From Bugula neritina (taxonomy: Eukaryota > Bryozoa > Gymnolaemata > Cheilostomatida > Bugulidae), in NCBI GenBank assembly GCA_964035545.1, contig OZ037766.1:14621222-14685221 (forward strand): a DNA stretch of 64,000 nt. The letters are read 5' to 3'. Position numbers and translations under genes: made by a program. The notes beneath the pieces are model-generated. The model did no database searches and was not told the DNA's origin. It worked only from the letters and a program-made list of their open reading frames with translations. How positions within the stretch are numbered: the stretch's first letter is position 1; every line of letters begins with the position of its first letter. Shown here piece after piece: positions 46,051 through 59,100 of the stretch.

Positions 46051-48116
46051 CTATCGCATGAGTCAAAGCAGCTGAAGAAGTGAATGACGCAAGTAAGTTG
46101 TACTCAGTTCATTCAGAGAAAAGCCAATTGCAATTGCTCCTAGGAGAATTTGGAATTGTACTAGGGGGATTCGCAATCTCCCTAGCAATAAGGTCAAAAG
46201 GTCTTAGGAGAGATGCCAATTGGCATCTCCCCTAGGAGAAATGCTGATTGCAATCCTCCCAAGGAGAAATGCCAATTTGCAATAATAGTTAGAGTATAAT
46301 GTTAAACAATTGTTTTAATAGCTTTTATGAATACTGTGGCAGCAGCTTTTTGGTTTAATGATTAAAATGAAAACTTTTCTGTAAAACATTTTTTGTGAAA
46401 TGGGTTTGGCAATAGATTGGTGACTATATTAACTATTTTTCTATGGCATGAGTCAAAGCAGCTAAAGAAGTGAATGAAGCAAGTTAGTTGTACCCACTTC
46501 ATTCATAGAAAAGCCAATTGCAATTGCTCCTAGGAGAATTGGGAATTGTACCCTAGGAGAAAGTCTAATTTCAATCTTCCCTAGGAGAAATGCCAAATTG
46601 CAAAAACAGTTAGAGTATAATGTTAAACAATAATTTTAATAGCTTTTATGAATACTGTGACAGCAGCTTTTTGGTTTAATGATTAAAATGAAAACTTTTC
46701 TGTAAAACAATTTTTTGTGAAATGGGTTTGGCAATAGATTGGTGACTAAATTAACTATTTTTCTATGGCATGAGTCAAAGCGGCTAAAGAAGTGAATGAA
46801 GCAAGTTAGTTGTATTCAGTTCATTCAGAGAAAAGCCAATTGCAATTGCTCCTAGGAGAATTGGGAATTGTACTAGGGGGATTCACAATCTCCCTAGCAA
46901 TAAGGTCAAAAGGTCTTAGGAGAGATGCCAATTGGCATCTCCCCTAGAAGGAATGCTGATTGCAATCCTCCCTAGGAGAAATGCCAATTTGCAAAAATAG
47001 TTAGAGTATAATGTTAAACAATTATTTTAATAGCTTTTATGAATACTGTGACAGCAGCTTTTTGGTTTAATGATTGAAATGAAAACTTTTCTGTAAAACA
47101 TTTTTTGTGAAATGGGTTTGGCAATAGATTGGTGACTATACTAACCATTTTTCTATGGCATGAGTCAAAGCAGCTAAAAAAGTGAATGAAGCAAGTTAGT
47201 TGTACCCACTTCATTCATAGAAAAGCCAATTGCAATTGCTCCTAGGAGAATTGGGAATTGTACCCTAGGAGAAAGTCTAATTGCAATCTTCCCTAGGAGA
47301 AATGCCAAATTGCAAAAACAGTTAGAGTATAATGTTAAACAATAATTTTAATAGCTTTTATGAATACTGTGACAGCAGCTTTTTGGTTTAATGATTAAAA
47401 TGAAATCTTTTCTGTAAAACAATTTTTTGTGAAATGGGTTTGGCAATAGATTGGTGACTAAATTAACTATTTTTCTATGGCATGAGTCAAAGCAGCTAAA
47501 GAAGTGAATGAAGCAAGTTAGTTGTACTCACTTCATTCATAGAAAAGCCAATTGCAATTGCTCCTAGGAGAATTGGGAATTGTACCCTAGGAGAAATGCT
47601 GATTGCATTCTTCCTTAGGAGAAATGCCAATTTGCAAAAACAGTTAGAGTATAATGTTAAACAATAATTTTAATAGCTTTTATGAATACTGTGGCAGCAG
47701 CTTTTTGGTTTAATGATTAAAATGAAAACTTTTCTGTAAAACATTTTTTGTTAAATAGGTTTGGCAATAGATTGGAGACTAAATTAACTATTTTTCTATG
47801 GCATGAGTCAAAGCAACTAAAGAAGTGAATGAAGCAAGTTAGTTGTACTCACTTCATTCATAGAAAAGCCAATTGCAATTGCTCCTAGGAGAATTGGGAA
47901 TTGTACCCTAGGAGAAATGCTGCTTGCAATCTTCCTTAGGAGAAATGCCAATTTGCAAAAACAGTTAGAGTATAAAGTTAAACAATAATTTTAATAGCTT
48001 TTATGAATACTGTGACAGCAGCTTTTTTGTTTAATGATTAAAATGAAAACTTTTCTGTGAAACATGTTTTGTGAAATGGGTTTGGCAATAGATTGGTGAC
48101 TAAATTAACTATTTTT

Positions 48117-50182
48117 CTATGGCATGAGTCAAAGCAGCCAAAGAAGTGAATGAAGCAAGTAAGTTGTACTCACTTCATTCAGAGAAAAGCCAATTGCAAT
48201 TGCTCCTAGGAGAATTGGGAATTGTACTAGGGGGATTCACAATCTCCCTAGCAATAAGGTCAAAAGGTCTTAGGAGAGATGCCAATTGGCATCTCCCCTA
48301 GGAGAAATGCTGATTGCAATCCTCCCTAGGAGAAATGCCAATTTGCAAAAATAGTTAGAGTATAATGTTAAACAATTATTTTAATAGCTTTTATGAATAC
48401 TGTGACAGCAGCTTTTTGGTTTAATGATTAAAATGCAAACTTTTCTGTAAAACATTTTTTGTGAAATGGGTTTGGCAATAGATTGGTGACTATATTAACT
48501 ATTTTTCTATGGCATGAGTCAAAGCAGCTAAAAAAGTGAATGAAGCAAGTTAGTTGTACCCACTTCATTCATAGAAAAGCCAATTGCAATTGCTCCTAGG
48601 AGAATTGGGAATTGTACCCTAGGAGAAAGTCTAATTGCAATCTTCCCTAGGAGAAACGCCAAATTGCAAAAACAGTTAGAGTATAATGTTAAACAATAAT
48701 TTTAATAGCTTTTATGAATACTGTGACAGAAGCTTTTTGGTTTAATGATTAAAATGAAAACTTTTCTGTAAAACAATTTTTTGTGAAATGGGTTTGGCAA
48801 TAGATTGGTGACTAAATTAACTATTTTTCTATGGCATGAGTCAAAGCAGCTAAAGAAGTGAATGAAGCAAGTTAGTTGTACTCACTTCATTCATAGAAAA
48901 GCCAATTGCAATTGCTCCTAGGAGAATTGGGAATTGTACGCTAGGAGAAATGCTGATTGCAATCTTCCCTAGGAGAAATGCCAATTTGCAAAAACAGTTA
49001 GAGTATAATGTTAAACAATAATTTTAATAGCTTTTATGAATACTGTGATGGCAGCTTTTTGGTTTAATGATTAAAATGAAAACTTTTCTGTGAAACATGT
49101 TTTGTGAAATGGGTTTGGCAATAGATTGGTGACTAAATTAACTATTTTTCTATGGCATGAGTCAAAGCAGCTAAAGAAGTGAATGAAGCAAGTAAGTTGT
49201 ACTCACTTCATTCAGAGAAAAGCCAATTGCAATTGCTCCTAGGAGAATTGGGAATTGTACTAGGGGGATTCACAATCTCCCTAGCAATAAGGTCAAAAGG
49301 TCTTAGGAGAGATGCCAATTGGCATCTCCCCTAGGAGAAATGCTGATTGCAATCCTCCCTAGGAGAAATGCCAATTTGCAAAAATAGTTAGAGTATAATG
49401 TTAAACAATTATTTTAATAGCTTTTATGAATACTGTGACAGCAGCTTTTTGGTTTAATGATTAAAATGAAAACTTTTCTGTAAAACATTTTTTGTGAAAT
49501 GGGTTTGGCAATAGATTGGTGACTATATTAACTATTTTTCTATGGCATGAGTCAAAGCAGCTAAAAAAGTGAATGAAGCAAGTTAGTTGTACCCACTTCA
49601 TTCATAGAAAAGCCAATTGCAATTGCTCCTAGGAGAATTGGGAATTGTACCCTAGGAGAAAGTCTAATTGCAATCTTCCCTAGGAGAAATGCCAAATTGC
49701 AAAAACAGTTAGAGTATAATGTTAAACAATAATTTTAATAGCTTTTATGAATACTGTGACAGAAGCTTTTTGGTTTAATGATTAAAATGAAAACTTTTCT
49801 GTAAAACAATTTTTTGTGAAATGGGTTTGGCAATAGATTGGTGACTAAATTAACTATTTTTCTATGGCATGAGTCAAAGCAGCTAAAGAAGTGAATGAAG
49901 CAAGTTAGTTGTACTCACTTCATTCATAGAAAAGCCAATTGCAATTGCTCCTAGGAGAATTGGGAATTGTACGCTAGGAGAAATGCTGATTGCAATCTTC
50001 CCTAGGAGAAATGCCAATTTGCAAAAACAGTTAGAGTATAATGTTAAACAATAATTTTAATAGCTTTTATGAATACTGTGATGGCAGCTTTTTGGTTTAA
50101 TGATTAAAATGAAAACTTTTCTGTGAAACATGTTTTGTGAAATGGGTTTGGCAATAGATTGGTGACTAAATTAACTATTTTT
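48117..50182. repeat. Higher-order repeat C, two copies of 1,033 bp
   Basis: Units at 48117 and 49150 have one L and two S monomers (390+322+321). The marker GTGATGGCAGC is at 49045 and 50078. A similar trimer with 1,032-bp spacing is marked by ACTATACTAACC just before 53348 and 54380. Confidence 0.85.
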
Positions 50183-53100
50183 CTATGGCATGAGTCAAAG
50201 CAGCTAAAGAAGTGAATGAAGCAAGTAAGTTGTACTCAGTTCATTCAGAGAAAAGCCAATCGCAATTGCTCCTAGGAGAATTGGGAACTGTACTAGGGGG
50301 ATTCGCAATCTCCCTAGCAATAAGGTCAAAAGGTCTTAGGAGAGATGCCAATTGGCATCTCCCCTAGGAGAAATGCTGATTGCAATCCTCCCTAGGAGAA
50401 ATGCCAATTTGCAAAAATAGTTAGAGTATAATGTTAAACAATTATTTTAATAGCTTTTATGAATACTGTGGCAGCATCTTTTTGGTTTAATGATTAAAAT
50501 GAAAACTTTTCTGTAAAACATTTTTTGTGAAATGGGTTTGGCAATAGATTGGTGACTAAATTAACTATTTTTCTATGGCATGAGTCAAAACAGCTAAAGA
50601 AGTGAATGAAGCAAATTAGTTGTACTCACTTCATTCATAGAAAAGCCAATTGCAATTGCTCCTAGGAGAATTGGGAATTGTACCCTAGGAGAAAGTCTAA
50701 TTGCAATCTTCCCTAGGAGAAATGCCACTTTGCAAAAACAGTTAGAGTATAATGTTAAACAATAATTCTAATAGCTTTTATGAATACTGTGACAGCAGCT
50801 TTTTGGTTTAATGATTAAAATGAAAACTTTTCTGTAAAACATTTTTTGTGAAATAGGTTTGGCAATAGATTGGTGACTAAATTAACTATATTTTTATGGC
50901 ATGAGTCAAAGCAGCTAAAGAAGTGAATGAAGCAAGATAGTTGTACTCACTTCATTCATAGAAAAGCCAATTGCAATTGCTCCTAGGAGAATTGGGAATT
51001 GTACCCTAAGAGAAATGCTGATTGCAATCTTCCTTAGGAGACATGCCAATTTGCAAAAACAGTTAGAATATAATGTAAAACAATAATTTTAATAGCTTTT
51101 ATGAATACTGTGACAGCAGCTTTTTGGTTTAATGATTAAAATGAAAACTTTTCTGTAAAACATTTTTTGTGAAATGGGTTTGGCAATAGATTGGTGACTA
51201 TATTAACTATTTTTCTATGGCATGAGTCAAAGCAGCTAAAAAAGTGAATGAAGCAAGTTGGTTGTACCCACTTCATTCATAGAAAAGCCAATTGCAATTG
51301 CTCCTAGGAGAATTGGGAATTGTACCCTAGGAGAAAGTCTAATTGCAATCTTCCCTAGGAGAAATGCCAAATTGCAAAAACAGTTAGAGTATAATGTTAA
51401 ACAATAATTTTAATAGCTTTTATGAATACTGTGACAGCAGCTTTTTGGTTTAATGATTAAAATGAAAACTTTTCTGTAAAACATTTTTTGTGAAATAGGT
51501 TTGGCAATAGATTGGAGACTAAATTAACTATTTTTCTATGGCATGAGTCAAAGCAGCTAAAGAAGTGAATGAAGCAAGTTAGTTGTACTCACTTCATTCA
51601 TAGAAAAGCCAATTGCAATTGCTCCTAGGAGAATTGGGAATTGTACCCTAGGAGAAATGCTGATTGCAATCTTCCTTAGGAGAAATGCCAATTTGCAAAA
51701 ACAGTTAGAGTATAATGTTAAACAATAATTTTAATAGCTTTTATGAATACTGTGACAGCAGCTTTTTTGTTTAATGATTAAAATGAAAACTTTTCTGTGA
51801 AACATGTTTTGTGAAATGGGTTTGGCAATAGATTGGTGACTAAATTAACTATTTTTCTATGGCATGAGTCAAAGCAGCTAAAGAAGTGAATGAAGCAAGT
51901 AAGTTGTACTCACTTCATTCAGAGAAAAGCCAATCGCAATTGCTCCTAGGAGAATTGGGAATTGCACTATTGGGATTCGCAATCTCCCTAGCAATAAGGT
52001 CAAAAGGCCTTAGGAGAGATGCCAATTGGCATCTCCCCTAGGAGAAATGCTGATTGCAATCTTCCTTAGGAGAAATGCCAATTTGCAAAAACAGTTAGAG
52101 TATAATGTTAAACAATAATTTTAATAGCTTTTATGAATACTGTGACAGCAGCTTTTTTGTTTAATGATTAAAATGAAAACTTTTCTGTGAAACATGTTTT
52201 GTGAAATGGGTTTGGCAATAGATTGGTGACTAAATTAACTATTTTTCTATGGCATGAGTCAAAGCAGCTAAAGAAGTGAATGAAGCAAGTAAGTTGTACT
52301 CACTTCATTCAGAGAAAAGCCAATCGCAATTGCTCCTAGGAGAATTGGGAATTGCACTATTGGGATTCGCAATCTCCCTAGCAATAAGGTCAAAAGGCCT
52401 TAGGAGAGATGCCAATTGGCATCTCCCCTAGGAGAAATGCTGATTGCAATCCTCCCTAGGAGAAATGCCAATTTGCAAAAACAATTAGAGTATAATGTTA
52501 AACAATAATTTTAATAGCTTTTATGAATACTGTGGCAGCAGCTTTTTGGTTTAATGATTAAAATGAAAACTTTTCTGTAAAACATTTTTTGTGAAATAGG
52601 TTTGGCAATAGATTGGAGACTAAATTAACTATTTTTCTATGGCATGAGTCAAAGCAACTAAAGAAGTGAATGAAGCAAGTTAGTTGTACTCACTTCATTC
52701 ATAGAAAAGCCAATTGCAATTGCTCCTAGGAGAATTGGGAATTGTACCCTAGGAGAAATGCTGATTGCAATCTTCCTTAGGAGAAATGCCAATTTGCAAA
52801 AACAGTTAGAGTATAAAGTTAAACAATAATTTTAATAGCTTTTATGAATACTGTGACAGCAGCTTTTTTGTTTAATGATTAAAATGAAAACTTTTCTGTG
52901 AAACATGTTTTGTGAAATGGGTTTGGCAATAGATTGGTGACTAAATTAACTATTTTTCTATGGCATGAGTCAAAGCAGCCAAAGAAGTGAATGAAGCAAG
53001 TAAGTTGTACTCACTTCATTCAGAGAAAAGCCAATTGCAATTGCTCCTAGGAGAATTGGGAATTGTACTAGGGGGATTCACAATCTCCCTAGCAATAAGG

Positions 53101-56100
53101 TCAAAAGGTCTTAGGAGAGATGCCAATTGGCATCTCCCCTAGGAGGAATGCTGATTGCAATCCTCCCTAGGAGAAATGCCAATTTGCAAAAATAGTTAGA
53201 GTATAATGTTAAACAATTATTTTAATAGCTTTTATGAATACTGTGACAGCAGCTTTTTGGTTTAATGATTAAAATGAAAACTTTTCTGTAAAACATTTTT
53301 TGTGAAATGGGTTTGGCAATAGATTGGTGACTATACTAACCATTTTTCTATGGCATGAGTCAAAGCAGCTAAAGAAGTGAATGAAGCAAGTTAGTTGTAC
53401 TCACTTCATTCATAGAAAAGCCAATTGCAATTGCTCCTAGGAGAATTGGGAATTGTACCCTAGGAGAAATGCTGATTGCAATCTTCCTTAGGAGAAATGC
53501 CAATTTGCAAAAACAGTTAGAGTATAATGTTAAACAATAATTTTAATAGCTTTTATGAATACTGTGGCAGCAGCTTTTTGGTTTAATGATTAAAATGAAA
53601 ACTTTTCTGTAAAACATTTTTTGTTAAATAGGTTTGGCAATAGATTGGAGACTAAATTAACTATTTTTCTATGGCATGAGTCAAAGCAACTAAAGAAGTG
53701 AATGAAGCAAGTTAGTTGTACTCACTTCATTCATAGAAAAGCCAATTGCAATTGCTCCTAGGAGAATTGGGAATTGTACCCTAGGAGAAATGCTGCTTGC
53801 AATCTTCCTTAGGAGAAATGCCAATTTGCAAAAACAGTTAGAGTATAAAGTTAAACAATAATTTTAATAGCTTTTATGAATACTGTGACAGCAGCTTTTT
53901 TGTTTAATGATTAAAATGAAAACTTTTCTGTGAAACATGTTTTGTGAAATGGGTTTGGCAATAGATTGGTGACTAAATTAACTATTTTTCTATGGCATGA
54001 GTCAAAGCAGCCAAAGAAGTGAATGAAGCAAGTAAGTTGTACTCACTTCATTCAGAGAAAAGCCAATTGCAATTGCTCCTAGGAGAATTGGGAATTGCAC
54101 TATTGGGATTCGCAATCTCCCTAGCAATAAGGTCAAAAGGCCTTAGGAGAGATGCCAATTGGCATCTCCCCTAGGAGGAATGCTGATTGCAATCCTCCCT
54201 AGGAGAAATGCCAATTTGCAAAAATAGTTAGAGTATAATGTTAAACAATTATTTTAATAGCTTTTATGAATACTGTGACAGCAGCTTTTTGGTTTAATGA
54301 TTAAAATGAAAACTTTTCTGTAAAACATTTTTTGTGAAATGGGTTTGGCAATAGATTGGTGACTATACTAACCATTTTTCTATGGCATGAGTCAAAGCAG
54401 CTAAAGAAGTGAATGAAGCAAGTTAGTTGTACTCACTTCATTCATAGAAAAGCCAATTGCAATTGCTCCTAGGAGAATTGGGAATTGTACCCTAGGAGAA
54501 ATGCTGATTGCAATCTTCCTTAGGAGAAATGCCAATTTGCAAAAACAGTTAGAGTATAATGTTAAACAATAATTTTAATAGCTTTTATGAATACTGTGGC
54601 AGCAGCTTTTTGGTTTAATGATTAAAATGAAAACTTTTCTGTAAAACATTTTTTGTTAAATAGGTTTGGCAATAGATTGGAGACTAAATTAACTATTTTT
54701 CTATGGCATGAGTCAAAGCAACTAAAGAAGTGAATGAAGCAAGTTAGTTGTACTCACTTCATTCATAGAAAAGCCAATTGCAATTGCTCCTAGGAGAATT
54801 GGGAATTGTACCCTAGGAGAAATGCTGCTTGCAATCTTCCTTAGGAGAAATGCCAATTTGCAAAAACAGTTAGAGTATAAAGTTAAACAATAATTTTAAT
54901 AGCTTTTATGAATACTGTGACAGCAGCTTTTTTGTTTAATGATTAAAATGAAAACTTTTCTGTGAAACATGTTTTGTGAAATGGGTTTGGCAATAGATTG
55001 GTGACTAAATTAACTATTTTTCTATGGCATGAGTCAAAGCAGCCAAAGAAGTGAATGAAGCAAGTAAGTTGTACTCACTTCATTCAGAGAAAAGCCAATT
55101 GCAATTGCTCCTAGGAGAATTGGGAATTGCACTATTGGGATTCGCAATCTCCCTAGCAATAAGGTCAAAAGGCCTTAGGAGAGATGCCAATTGGCATCTC
55201 CCCTAGGAGAAATGCTGATTGCAATCCTCCCTAGGAGAAATGCCAATTTGCAAAAACAGTTAGAGTATAACGTTAAACAATAATTTTAATAGCTTTTATG
55301 AATACTGTGGCAGCAGCTTTTTGGTTTAATGATTAAAATGAAAACTTTTCTGTAAAACATTTTTTGTTAAATAGGTTTGGCAATAGATTGGAGACTAAAT
55401 TAACTATTTTTCTATGGCATGAGTCAAAGCAACTAAAGAAGTGAATGAAGCAAGTTAGTTGTACTCACTTCATTCATAGAAAAGCCAATTGCAATTGCTC
55501 CTAGGAGAATTGGGAATTGTACCCTAGGAGAAATGCTGATTGCAATCTTCCTTAGGAGAAATGCCAATTTGCAAAAACAGTTAGAGTATAAAGTTAAACA
55601 ATAATTTTAATAGCTTTTATGAATACTGTGACAGCAGCTTTTTTGTTTAATGATTAAAATGAAAACTTTTCTGTGAAACATGTTTTGTGAAATGGGTTTG
55701 GCAATAGATTGGTGACTAAATTAACTATTTTTCTATGGCATGAGTCAAAGCAGCCAAAGAAGTGAATGAAGCAAGTAAGTTGTACTCACTTCATTCAGAG
55801 AAAAGCCAATTGCAATTGCTCCTAGGAGAATTGGGAATTGTACCCTAGGAGAAAGTCTAATTGCAATCTTCCCTAGGAGAAATGCCACTTTGCAAAAACA
55901 GTTAGAGTATAATGTTAAACAATAATTCTAATAGCTTTTATGAATACTGTGACAGCAGCTTTTTGGTTTAATGATTAAAATGAAAACTTTTCTGTAAAAC
56001 ATTTTTTGTGAAATAGGTTTGGCAATAGATTGGTGACTAAATTAACTATATTTTTATGGCATGAGTCAAAGCAGCTAAAGAAGTGAATGAAGCAAGATAG

Positions 56101-59100
56101 TTGTACTCACTTCATTCATAGAAAAGCCAATTGCAATTGCTCCTAGGAGAATTGGGAATTGTACCCTAGGAGAAATGCTGATTGCAATCTTCCTTAGGAG
56201 ACATGCCAATTTGCAAAAACAGTTAGAATATAATGTAAAACAATAATTTTAATAGCTTTTATGAATACTGTGACAGCAGCTTTTTGGTTTAATGATTAAA
56301 ATGAAAACTTTTCTGTAAAACATTTTTTGTGAAATGGGTTTGGCAATAGATTGGTGACTATATTAACTATTTTTCTATGGCATGAGTCAAAGCAGCTAAA
56401 AAAGTGAATGAAGCAAGTTGGTTGTACCCACTTCATTCATAGAAAAGCCAATTGCAATTGCTCCTAGGAGAATTGGGAATTGTACCCTAGGAGAAAGTCT
56501 AATTGCAATCTTCCCTAGGAGAAATGCCAAATTGCAAAAACAGTTAGAGTATAATGTTAAACAATAATTTTAATAGCTTTTATGAATACTGTGACAGCAG
56601 CTTTTTGGTTTAATGATTAAAATGAAAACTTTTCTGTAAAACATTTTTTGTGAAATAGGTTTGGCAATAGATTGGAGACTAAATTAACTATTTTTCTATG
56701 GCATGAGTCAAAGCAACTAAAGAAGTGAATGAAGCAAGTTAGTTGTACTCACTTCATTCATAGAAAAGCCAATTGCAATTGCTCCTAGGAGAATTGGGAA
56801 TTGTACCCTAGGAGAAATGCTGATTGCAATCTTCCTTAGGAGAAATGCCAATTTGCAAAAACAGTTAGAGTATAAAGTTAAACAATAATTTTAATAGCTT
56901 TTATGAATACTGTGACAGCAGCTTTTTTGTTTAATGATTAAAATGAAAACTTTTCTGTGAAACATGTTTTGTGAAATGGGTTTGGCAATAGATTGGTGAC
57001 TAAATTAACTATTTTTCTATGGCATGAGTCAAAGCAGCCAAAGAAGTGAATGAAGCAAGTAAGTTGTACTCACTTCATTCAGAGAAAAGCCAATTGCAAT
57101 TGCTCCTAGGAGAATTGGGAATTGTACTAGGGGGATTCACAATCTCCCTAGCAATAAGGTCAAAAGGTCTTAGGAGAGATGCCAATTGGCATCTCCCCTA
57201 GGAGGAATGCTGATTGCAATCCTCCCTAGGAGAAATGCCAATTTGCAAAAATAGTTAGAGTATAATGTTAAACAATTATTTTAATAGCTTTTATGAATAC
57301 TGTGACAGCAGCTTTTTGGTTTAATGATTAAAATGAAAACTTTTCTGTATAACATTTTTTGTGAAATGGGTTTGGCAATAGATTGGTGACTATATTAACT
57401 ATTTTTCTATGGCATGAGTCAAAGCAGCTAAAAAAGTGAATGAAGCAAGTTAGTTGTACCCACTTCATTCATAGAAAAGCCAATTGCAATTGCTCCTAGG
57501 AGAATTGGGAATTGTACCCTAGGAGAAAGTCTAATTGCAATCTTCCCTAGGAGAAATGCCAAATTGCAAAAACAGTTAGAGTATAATGTAAAAACAATAA
57601 TTTTAATAGCTTTTATGAATACTGTGACAGCAGCTTTTTGGTTTAATGATTAAAATGAAATCTTTTCTGTAAAACAATTTTTTGTGAAATGGGTTTGGCA
57701 ATAGATTGGTGACTAAATTAACTATTTTTCTATGGCATGAGTCAAAGCAGCTAAAGAAGTGAATGAAGCAAGTTAGTTGTACTCACTTCATTCATAGAAA
57801 AGCCAATTGCAATTGCTCCTAGGAGAATTGGGAATTGTACCCTAGGAGAAATGCTGATTGCAATCTTCCTTAGGAGAAATGCCAATTTGCAAAAACAGTT
57901 AGAGTATAATGTTAAACAATAATTTTAATAGCTTTTATGAATACTGTGGCAGCAGCTTTTTGGTTTAATGATTAAAATGAAAACTTTTCTGTAAAACATT
58001 TTTTGTTAAATAGGTTTGGCAATAGATTGGAGACTAAATTAACTATTTTTCTATGGCATGAGTCAAAGCAACTAAAGAAGTGAATGAAGCAAGTTAGTTG
58101 TACTCACTTCATTCATAGAAAAGCCAATTGCAATTGCTCCTAGGAGAATTGGGAATTGTACCCTAGGAGAAATGCTGATTGCAATCTTCCTTAGGAGAAA
58201 TGCCAATTTGCAAAATCAGTTAGAGTATAAAGTTAAACAATAATTTTAATAGCTTTTATGAATACTGTGACAGCAGCTTTTTTGTTTAATGATTAAAATG
58301 AAAACTTTTCTGTGAAACATGTTTTGTGAAATGGGTTTGGCAATAGATTGGTGACTAAATTAACTATTTTTCTATGGCATGAGTCAAAGCAGCCAAAGAA
58401 GTGAATGAAGCAAGTAAGTTGTACTCACTTCATTCAGAGAAAAGCCAATTGCAATTGCTCCTAGGAGAATTGGGAATTGTACCCTAGGAGAAATGCTGAT
58501 TGCAATCTTCCTTAGGAAAAATGCCAATTTGCAAAAACAGTTAGAGTATAAAGTTAAACAATAATTTTAATAGCTTTTATGAATACTGTGACAGCAGCTT
58601 TTTTGTTTAATGATTAAAATGAAAACTTTTCTGTGAAACATGTTTTGTGAAATGGGTTTGGCAATAGATTGGTAACTAAATTAACTATTTTTCTATGGTA
58701 TGAGTCAAAGCAGCCAAAGAAGTGAATGAAGCAAGTAAGTTGTACTCACTTCATTCAGAGAAAAGCCAATTGCAATTGCTCCTAGGAGAATTGGGAATTG
58801 TACTAGGGGGATTCACAATCTCCCTAGCAATAAGGTCAAAAGGTCTGAGGAGAGATGCCAATTGGCATCTCCCCTAGGAGAAATGCTGATTGCAATCCTC
58901 CCTAGGAGAAATGCCAATTTGCAAAAATAGTTAGAGTATAATGTTAAACAATTATTTTAATAGCTTTTATGAATACTGTGACAGCAGCTTTTTGGTTTAA
59001 TGATTAAAATGAAAACTTTTCTGTAAAACATTTTTTGTGAAATGGGTTTGGCAATAGATTGGTGACTATATTAACTATTTTTCTATGGCATGAGTCAAAG

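Noticed and set aside
47014-47214. A 66-aa open frame within the satellite
   Set aside because: It is open only because of point variants in one monomer; the same frame is closed in neighbouring copies and has no recognisable protein sequence.
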